Below, one piece after another: positions 8,312 through 16,352 of a stretch of DNA of 64,000 nucleotides. The stretch comes from Flavobacterium taihuense. Its GTDB lineage: Bacteria > Bacteroidota > Bacteroidia > Flavobacteriales > Flavobacteriaceae. The notes below the pieces were generated by a model. The model made no database searches, was not told the DNA's origin, and saw only the letters and a list, made by a program, of their open reading frames with translations. Position 1 is the first letter of the stretch. Every line of letters starts with the position of its first letter. Location: contig NZ_JAHWYN010000011.1 of the NCBI RefSeq assembly GCF_019351435.1, positions 62,001 to 126,000 on the forward strand, written 5' to 3'. A program made the translations under genes and the position numbers.

Positions 8312-9097
8312 ATGTCTATGGACTTAGTGGGATTAATTGTAGCTGGATTAGTAGTTGGTTTTATTGTTGGGATGACAGGTGTAGGAGGTGGTTCTTTGAT
8401 GACTCCTATATTATTGTGGTTTGGAATACCTCCTTCAACGGCTGTAGGTACCGATTTGTTATATGCTGCTATTACGAAGTCTGGAGGCGTTTATGTTCAT
8501 AATAAGAAAAAAAATATTAATTGGACCATAACAGGTTGGTTGACTTTAGGAAGTGTACCTGCAGCTTTACTTACTCTATGGATTCTTCATAATTTGAAAA
8601 CAGACCTTGAAGTTTTGAATAAGGTTATTAAATATAGTTTGGGATGGGCATTGTTGTTTACGTCGGTAGCCATTATATTCAAAAAGAAATTGTTGGTTTT
8701 TTCACAAAAACACGCTGGAGATAAATTTCATAGTGAGAGTAAAACACAAAATTTATTAACGGTTGCCATCGGGGTGATGTTAGGAGCGACAGTAACTCTT
8801 ACTTCGATTGGAGCAGGAGCTTTAGGGACAGTAACTTTATTTTTTTTATATCCACTTTTACCTACTCCAAAATTAGTGGGAACTGAGATTGCGCACGCGG
8901 TACCTTTAACACTTGTTGCTGGGTTAGGTCACGCTTCAATGGGAAATTTAGATTTGAATATATTAGGGCATTTATTATTGGGTTCATTGCCTGGAATATA
9001 TTTGGGCAGTATGTTGAGTGGAAAACTGCCTGATTTATTGCTTAGAAATGCAATCGCCGTGATGTTGTTTTATGTTGGTTTTAAATTGGTTGCCTGA
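8312..9097 (+). CDS. TauE/SafE-family sulfite/anion exporter-like permease
   Basis: 261 residues from the ATG at 8312; the frame stays open to 8207, but the promoter at 8267-8297 lies inside that extension. It is very hydrophobic with about eight membrane segments in two halves. The first half has the family signature GLIVAGLVVGFIVGMTGVGGGSLMTPILL, with GTD and AITKSGG further on. The second half has GAGALGTVTLFFLYPLLP, GTEIAHAVPLT and GSLPGIYLGSML. Members of this family move sulfite, sulfoacetate or other organosulfur anions out of the cell; the substrate here cannot be told. Transcription stops at a strong hairpin (9156-9215). Confidence 0.88.
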   Translation: MSMDLVGLIVAGLVVGFIVGMTGVGGGSLMTPILLWFGIPPSTAVGTDLLYAAITKSGGVYVHNKKKNINWTITGWLTLGSVPAALLTLWILHNLKTDLEVLNKVIKYSLGWALLFTSVAIIFKKKLLVFSQKHAGDKFHSESKTQNLLTVAIGVMLGATVTLTSIGAGALGTVTLFFLYPLLPTPKLVGTEIAHAVPLTLVAGLGHASMGNLDLNILGHLLLGSLPGIYLGSMLSGKLPDLLLRNAIAVMLFYVGFKLVA

Positions 9098-9607
9098 TAT
9101 TTAGAGTGTGTATTAGATAGAAATAGTAAAAGCAAACATCGGCTTTGAGAAATACCGCAGATTCGCAGATTATAGAAAATTTTATTTTTCAGAATCTGCG
9201 AATCTGCGTTTTTTTGTTTGTTAAGAATAAATCAGCTTGATTTGAGAATTTTATTTGTCGATTATGGAAATCAGGCAGGTTGGAATATTTCGTTTAAGAA
9301 ATGGTTATTGTATTGATATTTTTCTGCTGAATTGGGTAGTTATGAGATTCCTCTAAAGAAATCGTGGAAATTATCAAATTAGATTTTCTAGAAAAGATAT
9401 AATTTCTTTGTTTATATAATGATTTTAGGACTGCTAGAGGGATTACTCAACTAAGTGTTTATTTTGAATGGAGTTCAGTAAGTTTTATTTGACGGAAGCT
9501 AACGAATTAGCCCAAATAACCCGACCGCATTATGAAAGGAACCGAATAGGTATGTACTATATTTGACTCTTATTCATAATGAGGTCTTGCCTAATATATT
9601 TTAAAAA
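9098..9607. other. Gene-free region upstream of the dnaK control elements
   Basis: About 510 bp. Its first part has the permease terminator (9156-9215). The rest is A/T-rich with no ORF of coding character on either strand and no tRNA-like structure. The dnaK operator and promoter follow at 9608-9689. Confidence 0.6.
9156..9215 (+). terminator. Intrinsic terminator of the permease gene
   Basis: Arms of 16 bp, CGCAGATTCGCAGATT (9156-9171) and AATCTGCGAATCTGCG (9193-9208), pair perfectly and are followed by T7G. Each arm is itself a tandem octamer (CGCAGATT twice), so slipped pairings are possible. Confidence 0.85.
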
Positions 9608-9654
9608 TGTCAGTTTGTCATATTGTTTTATGACAATTGTAATGAAAACTGACA
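9608..9654 (+). promoter_or_regulatory. Nested palindrome with four TGTCA half-sites upstream of dnaK
   Basis: TGTCA occurs at 9608 and 9616 in direct orientation and as TGACA at 9631 and 9650. The outer pair extends to TGTCAGTTT / AAACTGACA (9608-9616, 9646-9654). The centre is about 70 bp upstream of the predicted transcription start, a fitting place for an activator (enhancer-binding protein) site. The protein that binds is unknown. Confidence 0.6.
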
Positions 9655-9674
9655 ATTTACTCGGATTTTTATAT

Positions 9675-9689
9675 TGGCATAATGATTGC
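9675..9689 (+). promoter_or_regulatory. Sigma-54-type -24/-12 promoter of dnaK
   Basis: TGGCATAATGATTGC has GG and GC at the exact sigma-54 spacing and matches TGGCAYRNNNNTTGC at every specified position. Transcription would start near 9700, leaving a leader of about 45 nt. No TTTG-N19-TAnnTTTG element and no CIRCE repeat is present in the same stretch. Confidence 0.65.
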
Positions 9690-9744
9690 CTTAGAGTCTT
9701 CGAGCCGTTAAAATAAGTATACAATAAAATTAAATATATTAAAA

Positions 9745-11628
9745 ATGGGTAAAATAATCGGAATTGATTTAGGTACAACAAACTCTTGTGTTTCTGTAAT
9801 GGAAGGTAATGAAGCAGTAGTAATCCCTAATGCTGAAGGAAAAAGAACAACACCATCTATCATCGCTTTTGTAGAAGGTGGAGAAATTAAAGTAGGTGAT
9901 CCTGCTAAAAGACAAGCGGTAACTAATCCAACTAAGACTATTGCTTCTATCAAGCGTTTTATGGGACATTCTTTTGCTGAAATTACTGAAGAAGCTAAGA
10001 GAGTACCTTATTCTGTAGTTAAAGGTGACAATAATACGCCACGTGTGGATATTGATGGTCGTTTGTACACTGCTCAAGAATTGTCAGCTATGACACTTCA
10101 AAAAATGAAAAAAACAGCTGAAGACTATTTAGGTCAAACAGTTACAGAAGCAGTTATTACTGTTCCTGCTTACTTTAATGATGCACAACGTCAAGCTACA
10201 AAAGAAGCTGGAGAAATTGCAGGTCTTAAAGTAATGCGTATTATCAACGAACCAACTGCTGCAGCTTTGGCTTATGGTTTGGATAAAAAAGGTAAAGATC
10301 AAAAAATTGCTGTTTACGACTTAGGTGGAGGTACTTTTGATATCTCGGTTCTTGAATTAGGAGACGGAGTTTTCGAAGTGTTGTCTACAGATGGAGATAC
10401 TCACTTAGGAGGAGATGATTTTGATCACGAAATTATTGACTGGTTAGCTGACGAATTTAAAGCTGAGGAAGGTATCGATTTGCGTCTTGACCCAATGTCA
10501 TTGCAACGTATCAAAGAAGCTGCTGAGAAAGCTAAAATTGAATTGTCATCTTCTGCAGAAACTGAAATCAACTTACCATACGTAACTGCTACAGCTTCTG
10601 GACCAAAACACTTAGTTAAAAAATTAACTAGAGCTCAATTTGAAAAATTGACTGACTCTTTAGTAAAACGTTCTATGGCACCAGTTGCTAAAGCGTTGAA
10701 AAATGCAAATTTAACAGTAAATGACATTGACGAAGTTATCTTGGTTGGAGGTTCTACTCGTATCCCAAGAATCGTTGAAGAAGTTGAAAAATTCTTTGGT
10801 AAAAAAGCGTCTAAAGGAGTTAACCCTGATGAGGTTGTTGCAATTGGAGCAGCTATTCAAGGTGGAGTTCTTTCTGGAGATGTAAAAGATGTATTGTTAC
10901 TTGACGTTACACCTTTATCTTTAGGTATTGAAACTATGGGTGGAGTTATGACTACATTAATTGAAGCTAACACAACTATCCCAACTAAAAAATCTCAAGT
11001 ATTCTCTACTGCTTCTGATTCTCAACCATCTGTTGAGCTTCACGTATTGCAAGGAGCTAGAGCAATGGCTGTTGATAACAAAACTATCGGTCGTTTCCAC
11101 TTAGATGGTATTCCACCAGCACCAAGAGGAGTTCCTCAAATCGAAGTTGCTTTTGACATTGATGCTAATGGTATCATCAAAGTAACTGCTACTGACAAAG
11201 GAACAGGTAAATCTCACGACATTCGTATCGAAGCTTCTTCTGGATTAACTTCTGAAGAAATCGAAAGAATGAAACAAGATGCTGAAGCAAATGCTGAATC
11301 TGACAAAATTGCAAGAGAAAGAGCTGAAAAATTGAACGAAGCAGATGGAATGATCTTCCAAACTGAGTCTCAATTGAAAGAACTTGGAGCTAAATTATCT
11401 GATGAGAATAAAGTAGCTATCGAGTATGCATTGACAGAATTGAGAATGGCTCACCAATCTCAAGACATTCAAGCAATTCAAACTGCTCTTGACAACATCA
11501 ATGCGGCTTGGAAAACAGCTACAGAGGCAATGTACGCTCAAGGAGAACAAGGTCAAGCTGCTGCTGAGCCACAAGCTCAAGCTCAAGGAGACAATGTTGA
11601 AGACGTTGAATTCGAAGAAGTAAAATAA
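9745..11628 (+). CDS. dnaK: Chaperone protein DnaK (Hsp70)
   Basis: 627 residues, full length. It is the ATP-dependent cytoplasmic chaperone that folds and disaggregates proteins with DnaJ and GrpE. The ATPase domain (about 1-380) shows [17 protein letters not shown], the phosphate-2 loop [13 protein letters not shown] and the adenosine motif [13 protein letters not shown]. The substrate-binding domain follows the linker [22 protein letters not shown]. The C-terminal lid ends in a Q/A-rich tail and the typical DVEFEEVK acidic end. It stands alone: grpE and dnaJ are not adjacent. Control appears to be by the -24/-12 promoter and operator just upstream, and a strong terminator follows. Confidence 0.99.
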   Translation: MGKIIGIDLGTTNSCVSVMEGNEAVVIPNAEGKRTTPSIIAFVEGGEIKVGDPAKRQAVTNPTKTIASIKRFMGHSFAEITEEAKRVPYSVVKGDNNTPRVDIDGRLYTAQELSAMTLQKMKKTAEDYLGQTVTEAVITVPAYFNDAQRQATKEAGEIAGLKVMRIINEPTAAALAYGLDKKGKDQKIAVYDLGGGTFDISVLELGDGVFEVLSTDGDTHLGGDDFDHEIIDWLADEFKAEEGIDLRLDPMSLQRIKEAAEKAKIELSSSAETEINLPYVTATASGPKHLVKKLTRAQFEKLTDSLVKRSMAPVAKALKNANLTVNDIDEVILVGGSTRIPRIVEEVEKFFGKKASKGVNPDEVVAIGAAIQGGVLSGDVKDVLLLDVTPLSLGIETMGGVMTTLIEANTTIPTKKSQVFSTASDSQPSVELHVLQGARAMAVDNKTIGRFHLDGIPPAPRGVPQIEVAFDIDANGIIKVTATDKGTGKSHDIRIEASSGLTSEEIERMKQDAEANAESDKIARERAEKLNEADGMIFQTESQLKELGAKLSDENKVAIEYALTELRMAHQSQDIQAIQTALDNINAAWKTATEAMYAQGEQGQAAAEPQAQAQGDNVEDVEFEEVK

Positions 11629-11678
11629 TTATTTCTTGTAGAGATGCATTTCGGTGTATTTCTACTAAATAATAAATG

Positions 11679-11710
11679 AAAAACCGAGCTAGCAGTAGCT
11701 CGGTTTTTTT
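11679..11710 (+). terminator. Intrinsic terminator of dnaK
   Basis: AAAACCGAGCTA / TAGCTCGGTTTT with a 4-nt loop and T7, 50 nt after the stop codon. Confidence 0.9.
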
Positions 11711-11768
11711 GTGTTTTAAAGTCAAGTATGTACAGTTTTTTTTGTAATATTACTATACAAATTATTTT

Positions 11769-12839
11769 ATGAGAAAGATTAAATATAAGAAAGGCAAACG
11801 ACTACAGCCTTATACACTAGAGTATACTGGTTTGCACAGAAATAAAGAGATTGAAATGCAATTGTTTGTTTATGATGATTGTACGGTTAATGAATATGAG
11901 AATGGTACTATTGCTAACTTGGAAAAGCACATAGATTTAACTAAAATAAATTGGTTAAATATTCACGGATTGAGTGATGTTGATTTGCTTAAAGAAATAG
12001 CAAGCCATTTTAAAATAGACAATTTTATGTTGGCTGATATCTTGAATACCACCAGAAGAACCAAACTTGAGGAGGAACACGACGTCTTATTTTTCAACAT
12101 TAAATCCATGCTTCCTTCAGAAACCACAGATGATATCAGAGTGGAGCAGATAAGTTTTTTATTAAAAAAAGGAATCTTGATTTCTTTTCAAGAAAAGCGA
12201 AGTGATTTTTTTACTCACATTCGTGAGCGCATCCGAACCAATTCAGGAATCGTACGAAATAAGAAGGCCGATTATTTATTATATATTTTGTTGGATGCCA
12301 TTATTGGTAATTTTTATATAACTATAGAAAATGAGGAAGACAAAATAGAAGATTTGATTAATCTCACCAAAAATAGTGCAGATCCTATTATTTTGGAAAG
12401 AATTGAAAAGCACAGGGATAATTTCAATTTCCTGAAGCGTTCCATTATACCACTTCGGGACTCATTATATGATATCAAAAGCATCAAAGAGGATGATGTA
12501 TTCAATGAAATTGATTCTGAAAATTTTAGTTTTTTTACGCGTTTGCATCAAAAATGCTTAGAACTTTTGGAACAAATAGAATCCGATATGGGATCTCTGG
12601 AAAGTGCATCCAATTTCTTTTTTGCGGCTCAAACTCATAAGATGAATGAGATTATGAAGACGCTGACTATTATTTCGGTAATATTCATACCGCTTACTTT
12701 TATTGTTGGGGTTTATGGGATGAATTTTGATAATATGCCCGAATTGAGATATGAGAATGGATATTATCTGGTAGTGAGTTTTATGTTTTTGGTAGTACTT
12801 GGGATGGTTTTTTATTTTAAAAGACGAAGATGGTTTTGA
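11769..12839 (+). CDS. corA: CorA-type magnesium/cobalt transporter
   Basis: 356 residues. CorA forms inner-membrane pentamers that let Mg2+ (and Co2+, Ni2+) into the cell. The cytoplasmic alpha/beta funnel domain fills residues 1 to about 290, including the long stalk helix. The two membrane helices are at the C-terminus. The first ends in the ion-filter motif Gly317-Met318-Asn319 within VGVYGMNFDNMPEL, and the second (YYLVVSFMFLVVLGMVFYF) ends in the basic tail KRRRWF. Both are diagnostic. It is a single-gene unit between dnaK and pta. No Mg2+-sensing leader is recognisable upstream. Confidence 0.95.
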   Translation: MRKIKYKKGKRLQPYTLEYTGLHRNKEIEMQLFVYDDCTVNEYENGTIANLEKHIDLTKINWLNIHGLSDVDLLKEIASHFKIDNFMLADILNTTRRTKLEEEHDVLFFNIKSMLPSETTDDIRVEQISFLLKKGILISFQEKRSDFFTHIRERIRTNSGIVRNKKADYLLYILLDAIIGNFYITIENEEDKIEDLINLTKNSADPIILERIEKHRDNFNFLKRSIIPLRDSLYDIKSIKEDDVFNEIDSENFSFFTRLHQKCLELLEQIESDMGSLESASNFFFAAQTHKMNEIMKTLTIISVIFIPLTFIVGVYGMNFDNMPELRYENGYYLVVSFMFLVVLGMVFYFKRRRWF

Positions 12840-12958
12840 TTATTGTTGGGTAAATAACAGTTTATTATTTAAAACTGATTTTGGTCATATTTAAAAGATA
12901 ATTAAAGGTATAATTTTGTGTAAAATTGATAAGTGATTAAATTTTTAAAATTATAAAT

Positions 12959-15052
12959 ATGAAGAAAGCTATATATATCGCAACGATTGAAGAGAATTGC
13001 GGGAAAACGATAATTACCTTGGGATTATTGAGAATGCTTTTAGGGAAGACTGCAAAAGTGGGCTACTTTAGGCCTGTTATTGAAGATTATGAAGAAGGGA
13101 AAAAGGATACTCATATCGAGATGGTTATATCCTATTTTGATTTAGATATTGAATATAATGATGCTTATGCTATTACAAAAAGCAAATTAATCAAGAAAAA
13201 AAATAATGGAAAACTAGGTGAAGTTGTTGATTTGATTATTGAAAAATACAAACAATTAGAAGACCGTTTTGATTTCATTTTGGTTGAAGGAACGAGCTTT
13301 ACTGGAGAAGGAACAGTTATTGAATTGGATATGAATGTTCTGATTGCCAAAAATTTAGGAATTCCTACCATAATTGTTGGTTCTGGAGAAGGCAAAACAC
13401 TTGAGGAACTAATCGATAATTTAAATTTAGCTTATAATTCTTTTAAGCTAAAAGAAGTTGAAGTATTAGCGGTAATTGCCAATAAAGTGCAACCCGAAAA
13501 TTTAGAATTGGTAACAACTGGATTGAAGAAGAATATGCCCGAATCGATTCTCATCAATTCCATTCCATTGATTAGCAGTTTGCACAATCCAACGATACAT
13601 GAAATTGTAGAGGTTTTGGGGGCCAAAATATTATTTGGACATGAATATTTAAATAATCAAACGGGGAGTTACAGTATTGGGGCCATGCAATTGTGCAACT
13701 ATTTACTGCATCTTAGGGAAAATGGACTTATTATTACTCCAGGAGATAGAGCAGACATCATTCTTGGGGCATTACAGGCAAATGAGTCCGCAAATTACCC
13801 ATCGGTTTCCGGGATTGTGTTGACTGGAAATATAATTCCTGAAGATAGTATTTTGAAATTAATAGAAGGACTTTCTTCTGTAGTTCCAATCATTACTGTA
13901 GAAGGGGGGACTTATCATATTGCCAATCAAATCGGAAACATTAAGTCAAAAATTTATGCCAATAATATTCAAAAAATTGAGACTTCCATCAGTACGTTCG
14001 ATAAGTATGTTGATTTAGATGTTCTAATTGACAAGTTTAATGCTTTTGAAGCGGAAGGAATGACGCCTAAAATGTTTCAATACAACTTGGTGAAGAGAGC
14101 CAAAGCCCATAGAAAACATATTGTTTTACCAGAAGGGAATGATGAAAGAATTATCATAGCAGCGTCTCGTTTACAAGCTATGGATGTAGTTGATATTTCT
14201 ATTATTGGTAATAAAAAACAGATTGAAAGCAAAGTAGCTGAATTAGGTTTAGATTTTGATTTTTCTATAGTGCCGATTATTAATCCGATAGAATCTGATA
14301 ATTATGAGGATTATGTAAATACCTATTACGAGTTGCGCAAAGCCAAAAATGTTACTCTTGGGATGGCGAGGGATTTAATGGAAGATGTATCTTATTTTGG
14401 TACAATGATGGTATACAAAGGTCATGCTGACGGAATGGTTTCTGGTGCAGCACATACAACTCAGCATACCATTTTACCGGCTTTGCAATTCATAAAAACT
14501 AAACCGAACTGCTCCGTAGTATCATCTATATTTTTTATGTGTTTGGAAGACCGTGTTTCTATTTTTGGTGATTGTGCCATAAATCCGAATCCTACCGCAG
14601 AGCAATTAGCTGAAATCGCGATATCATCTGCAGATTCTAGTACCGCTTTTGGAATAGAACCTAAAATAGCTATGCTTTCTTATTCTTCTGGATCTTCTGG
14701 AAAAGGGGACGAAGTAGATAAAGTAAGGACTGCGACAGAAATAGTTAAACAAAAACGACCTGATCTTAAAATCGAAGGGCCAATTCAATACGATGCCGCT
14801 GTAGATATGGAAGTTGGTCAGAGTAAAATGCCTAATTCTGAAGTTGCTGGACAGGCAAGCGTTTTGATTTTTCCTGATCTGAATACAGGTAACAATACGT
14901 ATAAAGCGGTTCAAAGAGAAACAGGAGCATTAGCCATTGGACCAATGTTACAAGGTTTGAATAAACCGGTAAACGATTTAAGTCGAGGCTGCACAGTAGA
15001 TGATATTATTAACACCGTCGTGATTACGGCAATTCAAGCACAAGGATTATAA
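12959..15052 (+). CDS. pta: Phosphate acetyltransferase (long form with DRTGG domain)
   Basis: 697 residues, the long Pta form. It makes acetyl phosphate from acetyl-CoA in the cytoplasm. Three parts are visible: an N-terminal P-loop-like domain similar to dethiobiotin synthetase (IATIEENCGKTIITLGLLRM, with Gly15-Lys16-Thr17), a central DRTGG regulatory domain (about 245-345), and the catalytic PTA domain (about 372-697) with KRAKAHRKHIVLPEGNDERI, HADGMVSGAAHTTQHT and SYSSGSSGKGDEVDKVR. It is followed after one base by ackA (stop TAA, then T, then ATG), so the pair is a tight operon. A possible -7 box TAATTTTG is at 12911-12918. Confidence 0.98.
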   Translation: MKKAIYIATIEENCGKTIITLGLLRMLLGKTAKVGYFRPVIEDYEEGKKDTHIEMVISYFDLDIEYNDAYAITKSKLIKKKNNGKLGEVVDLIIEKYKQLEDRFDFILVEGTSFTGEGTVIELDMNVLIAKNLGIPTIIVGSGEGKTLEELIDNLNLAYNSFKLKEVEVLAVIANKVQPENLELVTTGLKKNMPESILINSIPLISSLHNPTIHEIVEVLGAKILFGHEYLNNQTGSYSIGAMQLCNYLLHLRENGLIITPGDRADIILGALQANESANYPSVSGIVLTGNIIPEDSILKLIEGLSSVVPIITVEGGTYHIANQIGNIKSKIYANNIQKIETSISTFDKYVDLDVLIDKFNAFEAEGMTPKMFQYNLVKRAKAHRKHIVLPEGNDERIIIAASRLQAMDVVDISIIGNKKQIESKVAELGLDFDFSIVPIINPIESDNYEDYVNTYYELRKAKNVTLGMARDLMEDVSYFGTMMVYKGHADGMVSGAAHTTQHTILPALQFIKTKPNCSVVSSIFFMCLEDRVSIFGDCAINPNPTAEQLAEIAISSADSSTAFGIEPKIAMLSYSSGSSGKGDEVDKVRTATEIVKQKRPDLKIEGPIQYDAAVDMEVGQSKMPNSEVAGQASVLIFPDLNTGNNTYKAVQRETGALAIGPMLQGLNKPVNDLSRGCTVDDIINTVVITAIQAQGL

Positions 15053-15053
15053 T

Positions 15054-16253
15054 ATGAAAATAGTAATTATAAACTCAGGAAGTTCCTCTATTAAATATCA
15101 ATTGATTGATATGCCTGCCAATGAAGTAATTTGTAGCGGAATGATTGATAGAATAGGTTTAGAATCGTCAAATTTTAGTTATGTAACCAATACAGTAAAA
15201 GTTGAGGAAACGTTGCCAATTCCCAATCATAAAATTGGACTGCAAAAGATTTCCCAATTGTTAATGGATGAAAAAGTTGGGGTTATCGAAAGTACTTTGG
15301 AAATTGATGCTGTCGGTCATCGTGTGGTGCATGGCGGCAGTAATTTTTCGAATACAGTAACCATTACGACCGAAGTAAAAGACAAGATACGACAGCTTTC
15401 AGATTTGGCACCTTTACACAATCCCGCCAATTTAGAGGGGATAAACGTTGCTGAAGAAATTTTTAGCACAGCAAAACAAGTGGCTGTTTTTGATACGGCT
15501 TTTCATCAAACAATTCCGGTTGTGGCGCACAAATATGCAATACCGAATTTTCTTTTGACCGAAAATAAAATCCGTGTTTATGGTTTTCACGGGACAAGTC
15601 ATAAATATGTTTCAGAAAAAGCAATTCATTATTTGAATGAAAATAATAACGGAAAATCATCCAAAATTATTACCATACATCTAGGAAACGGATGCAGTAT
15701 GACCGCGATTAAAGATGGAAAAAGTGTTGATCATACATTGGGATTCGCTCCCATGAACGGTCTAATTATGGGCACTCGAAGTGGTGACATAGATCAGTCA
15801 GTAATATTCCATATGGTTAATTCGTTGGGTTATTCATTGGAAGCAGTAAATAATTTGCTGCAAAAGCAAAGCGGAATGCTTGGTCTTACAGGATATAGCG
15901 ACTTACGGGATATTGAATCCAATGCCGAAAATGGAAATACCGATTGCCAATTGGCTTTGGATATGAATGCCTATCGCATTAAGAAATTTATAGGTTCTTA
16001 TGCAGCTGTTTTAAATGGCTTGGATGCTATTATTTTTACAGCAGGAATTGGAGAGAATTCTTCCTATATTAGAAAATTAGTGTGTTCCGAAATGGATTAT
16101 TTTGGGTTAGAATTGGATCAGAAAAAAAACGAAATTCGTTCCAAAGAAATGAGAGAAATCAGTACTACTAAGTCAAGAACAAAAATTTTGGTAATTCCTA
16201 CCAATGAAGAAATAGAAATAGCCAATCAAGTATATGAATTGCTATTGAGTTAA
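15054..16253 (+). CDS. ackA: Acetate kinase
   Basis: 399 residues, normal length. It turns acetyl phosphate plus ADP into acetate plus ATP, the second half of the Pta-AckA overflow pathway. Motifs of the ASKHA fold are all present: VIINSGSSSIKYQL at the N-terminus, GHRVVHGGSNF, FDTAFHQTIP, the phosphate loop IHLGNGCSMTAIKDGKS, GTRSGDIDQSV and FTAGIGENSSYIR. The gene begins one base after pta. A hairpin terminator follows directly. Confidence 0.98.
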   Translation: MKIVIINSGSSSIKYQLIDMPANEVICSGMIDRIGLESSNFSYVTNTVKVEETLPIPNHKIGLQKISQLLMDEKVGVIESTLEIDAVGHRVVHGGSNFSNTVTITTEVKDKIRQLSDLAPLHNPANLEGINVAEEIFSTAKQVAVFDTAFHQTIPVVAHKYAIPNFLLTENKIRVYGFHGTSHKYVSEKAIHYLNENNNGKSSKIITIHLGNGCSMTAIKDGKSVDHTLGFAPMNGLIMGTRSGDIDQSVIFHMVNSLGYSLEAVNNLLQKQSGMLGLTGYSDLRDIESNAENGNTDCQLALDMNAYRIKKFIGSYAAVLNGLDAIIFTAGIGENSSYIRKLVCSEMDYFGLELDQKKNEIRSKEMREISTTKSRTKILVIPTNEEIEIANQVYELLLS

Positions 16254-16270
16254 AATATTTTTTTTTCATC

Positions 16271-16301
16271 AAAAAGCTTCTGTATTCAGAGGCTTTTTTT
16301 T
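16271..16301 (+). terminator. Intrinsic terminator of pta-ackA
   Basis: AAAAAGCTTCTG / CAGAGGCTTTTT (one G-T wobble) with a 4-nt loop and a T8 run, starting 18 nt after the ackA stop. Confidence 0.85.
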
Positions 16302-16352
16302 ATGGTTTTTATTGAACAAATGTGATTATATTTGATAAAAAATCTTCACGTT

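Noticed and set aside
9660..9745. CIRCE/HrcA operator at dnaK
   Set aside because: No TTAGCACTC-N9-GAGTGCTAA-like sequence is present; the symmetric element there uses TGTCA half-sites.
9557..9953. Minus-strand ORFs across the dnaK promoter and 5' end
   Set aside because: They lie antisense to the conserved DnaK ATPase motifs and to the promoter/operator; their translations show no protein family.
12959..13700. Separate dethiobiotin synthetase (bioD) gene
   Set aside because: The P-loop domain is in frame with, and part of, the long Pta protein, as in other three-domain Pta enzymes.
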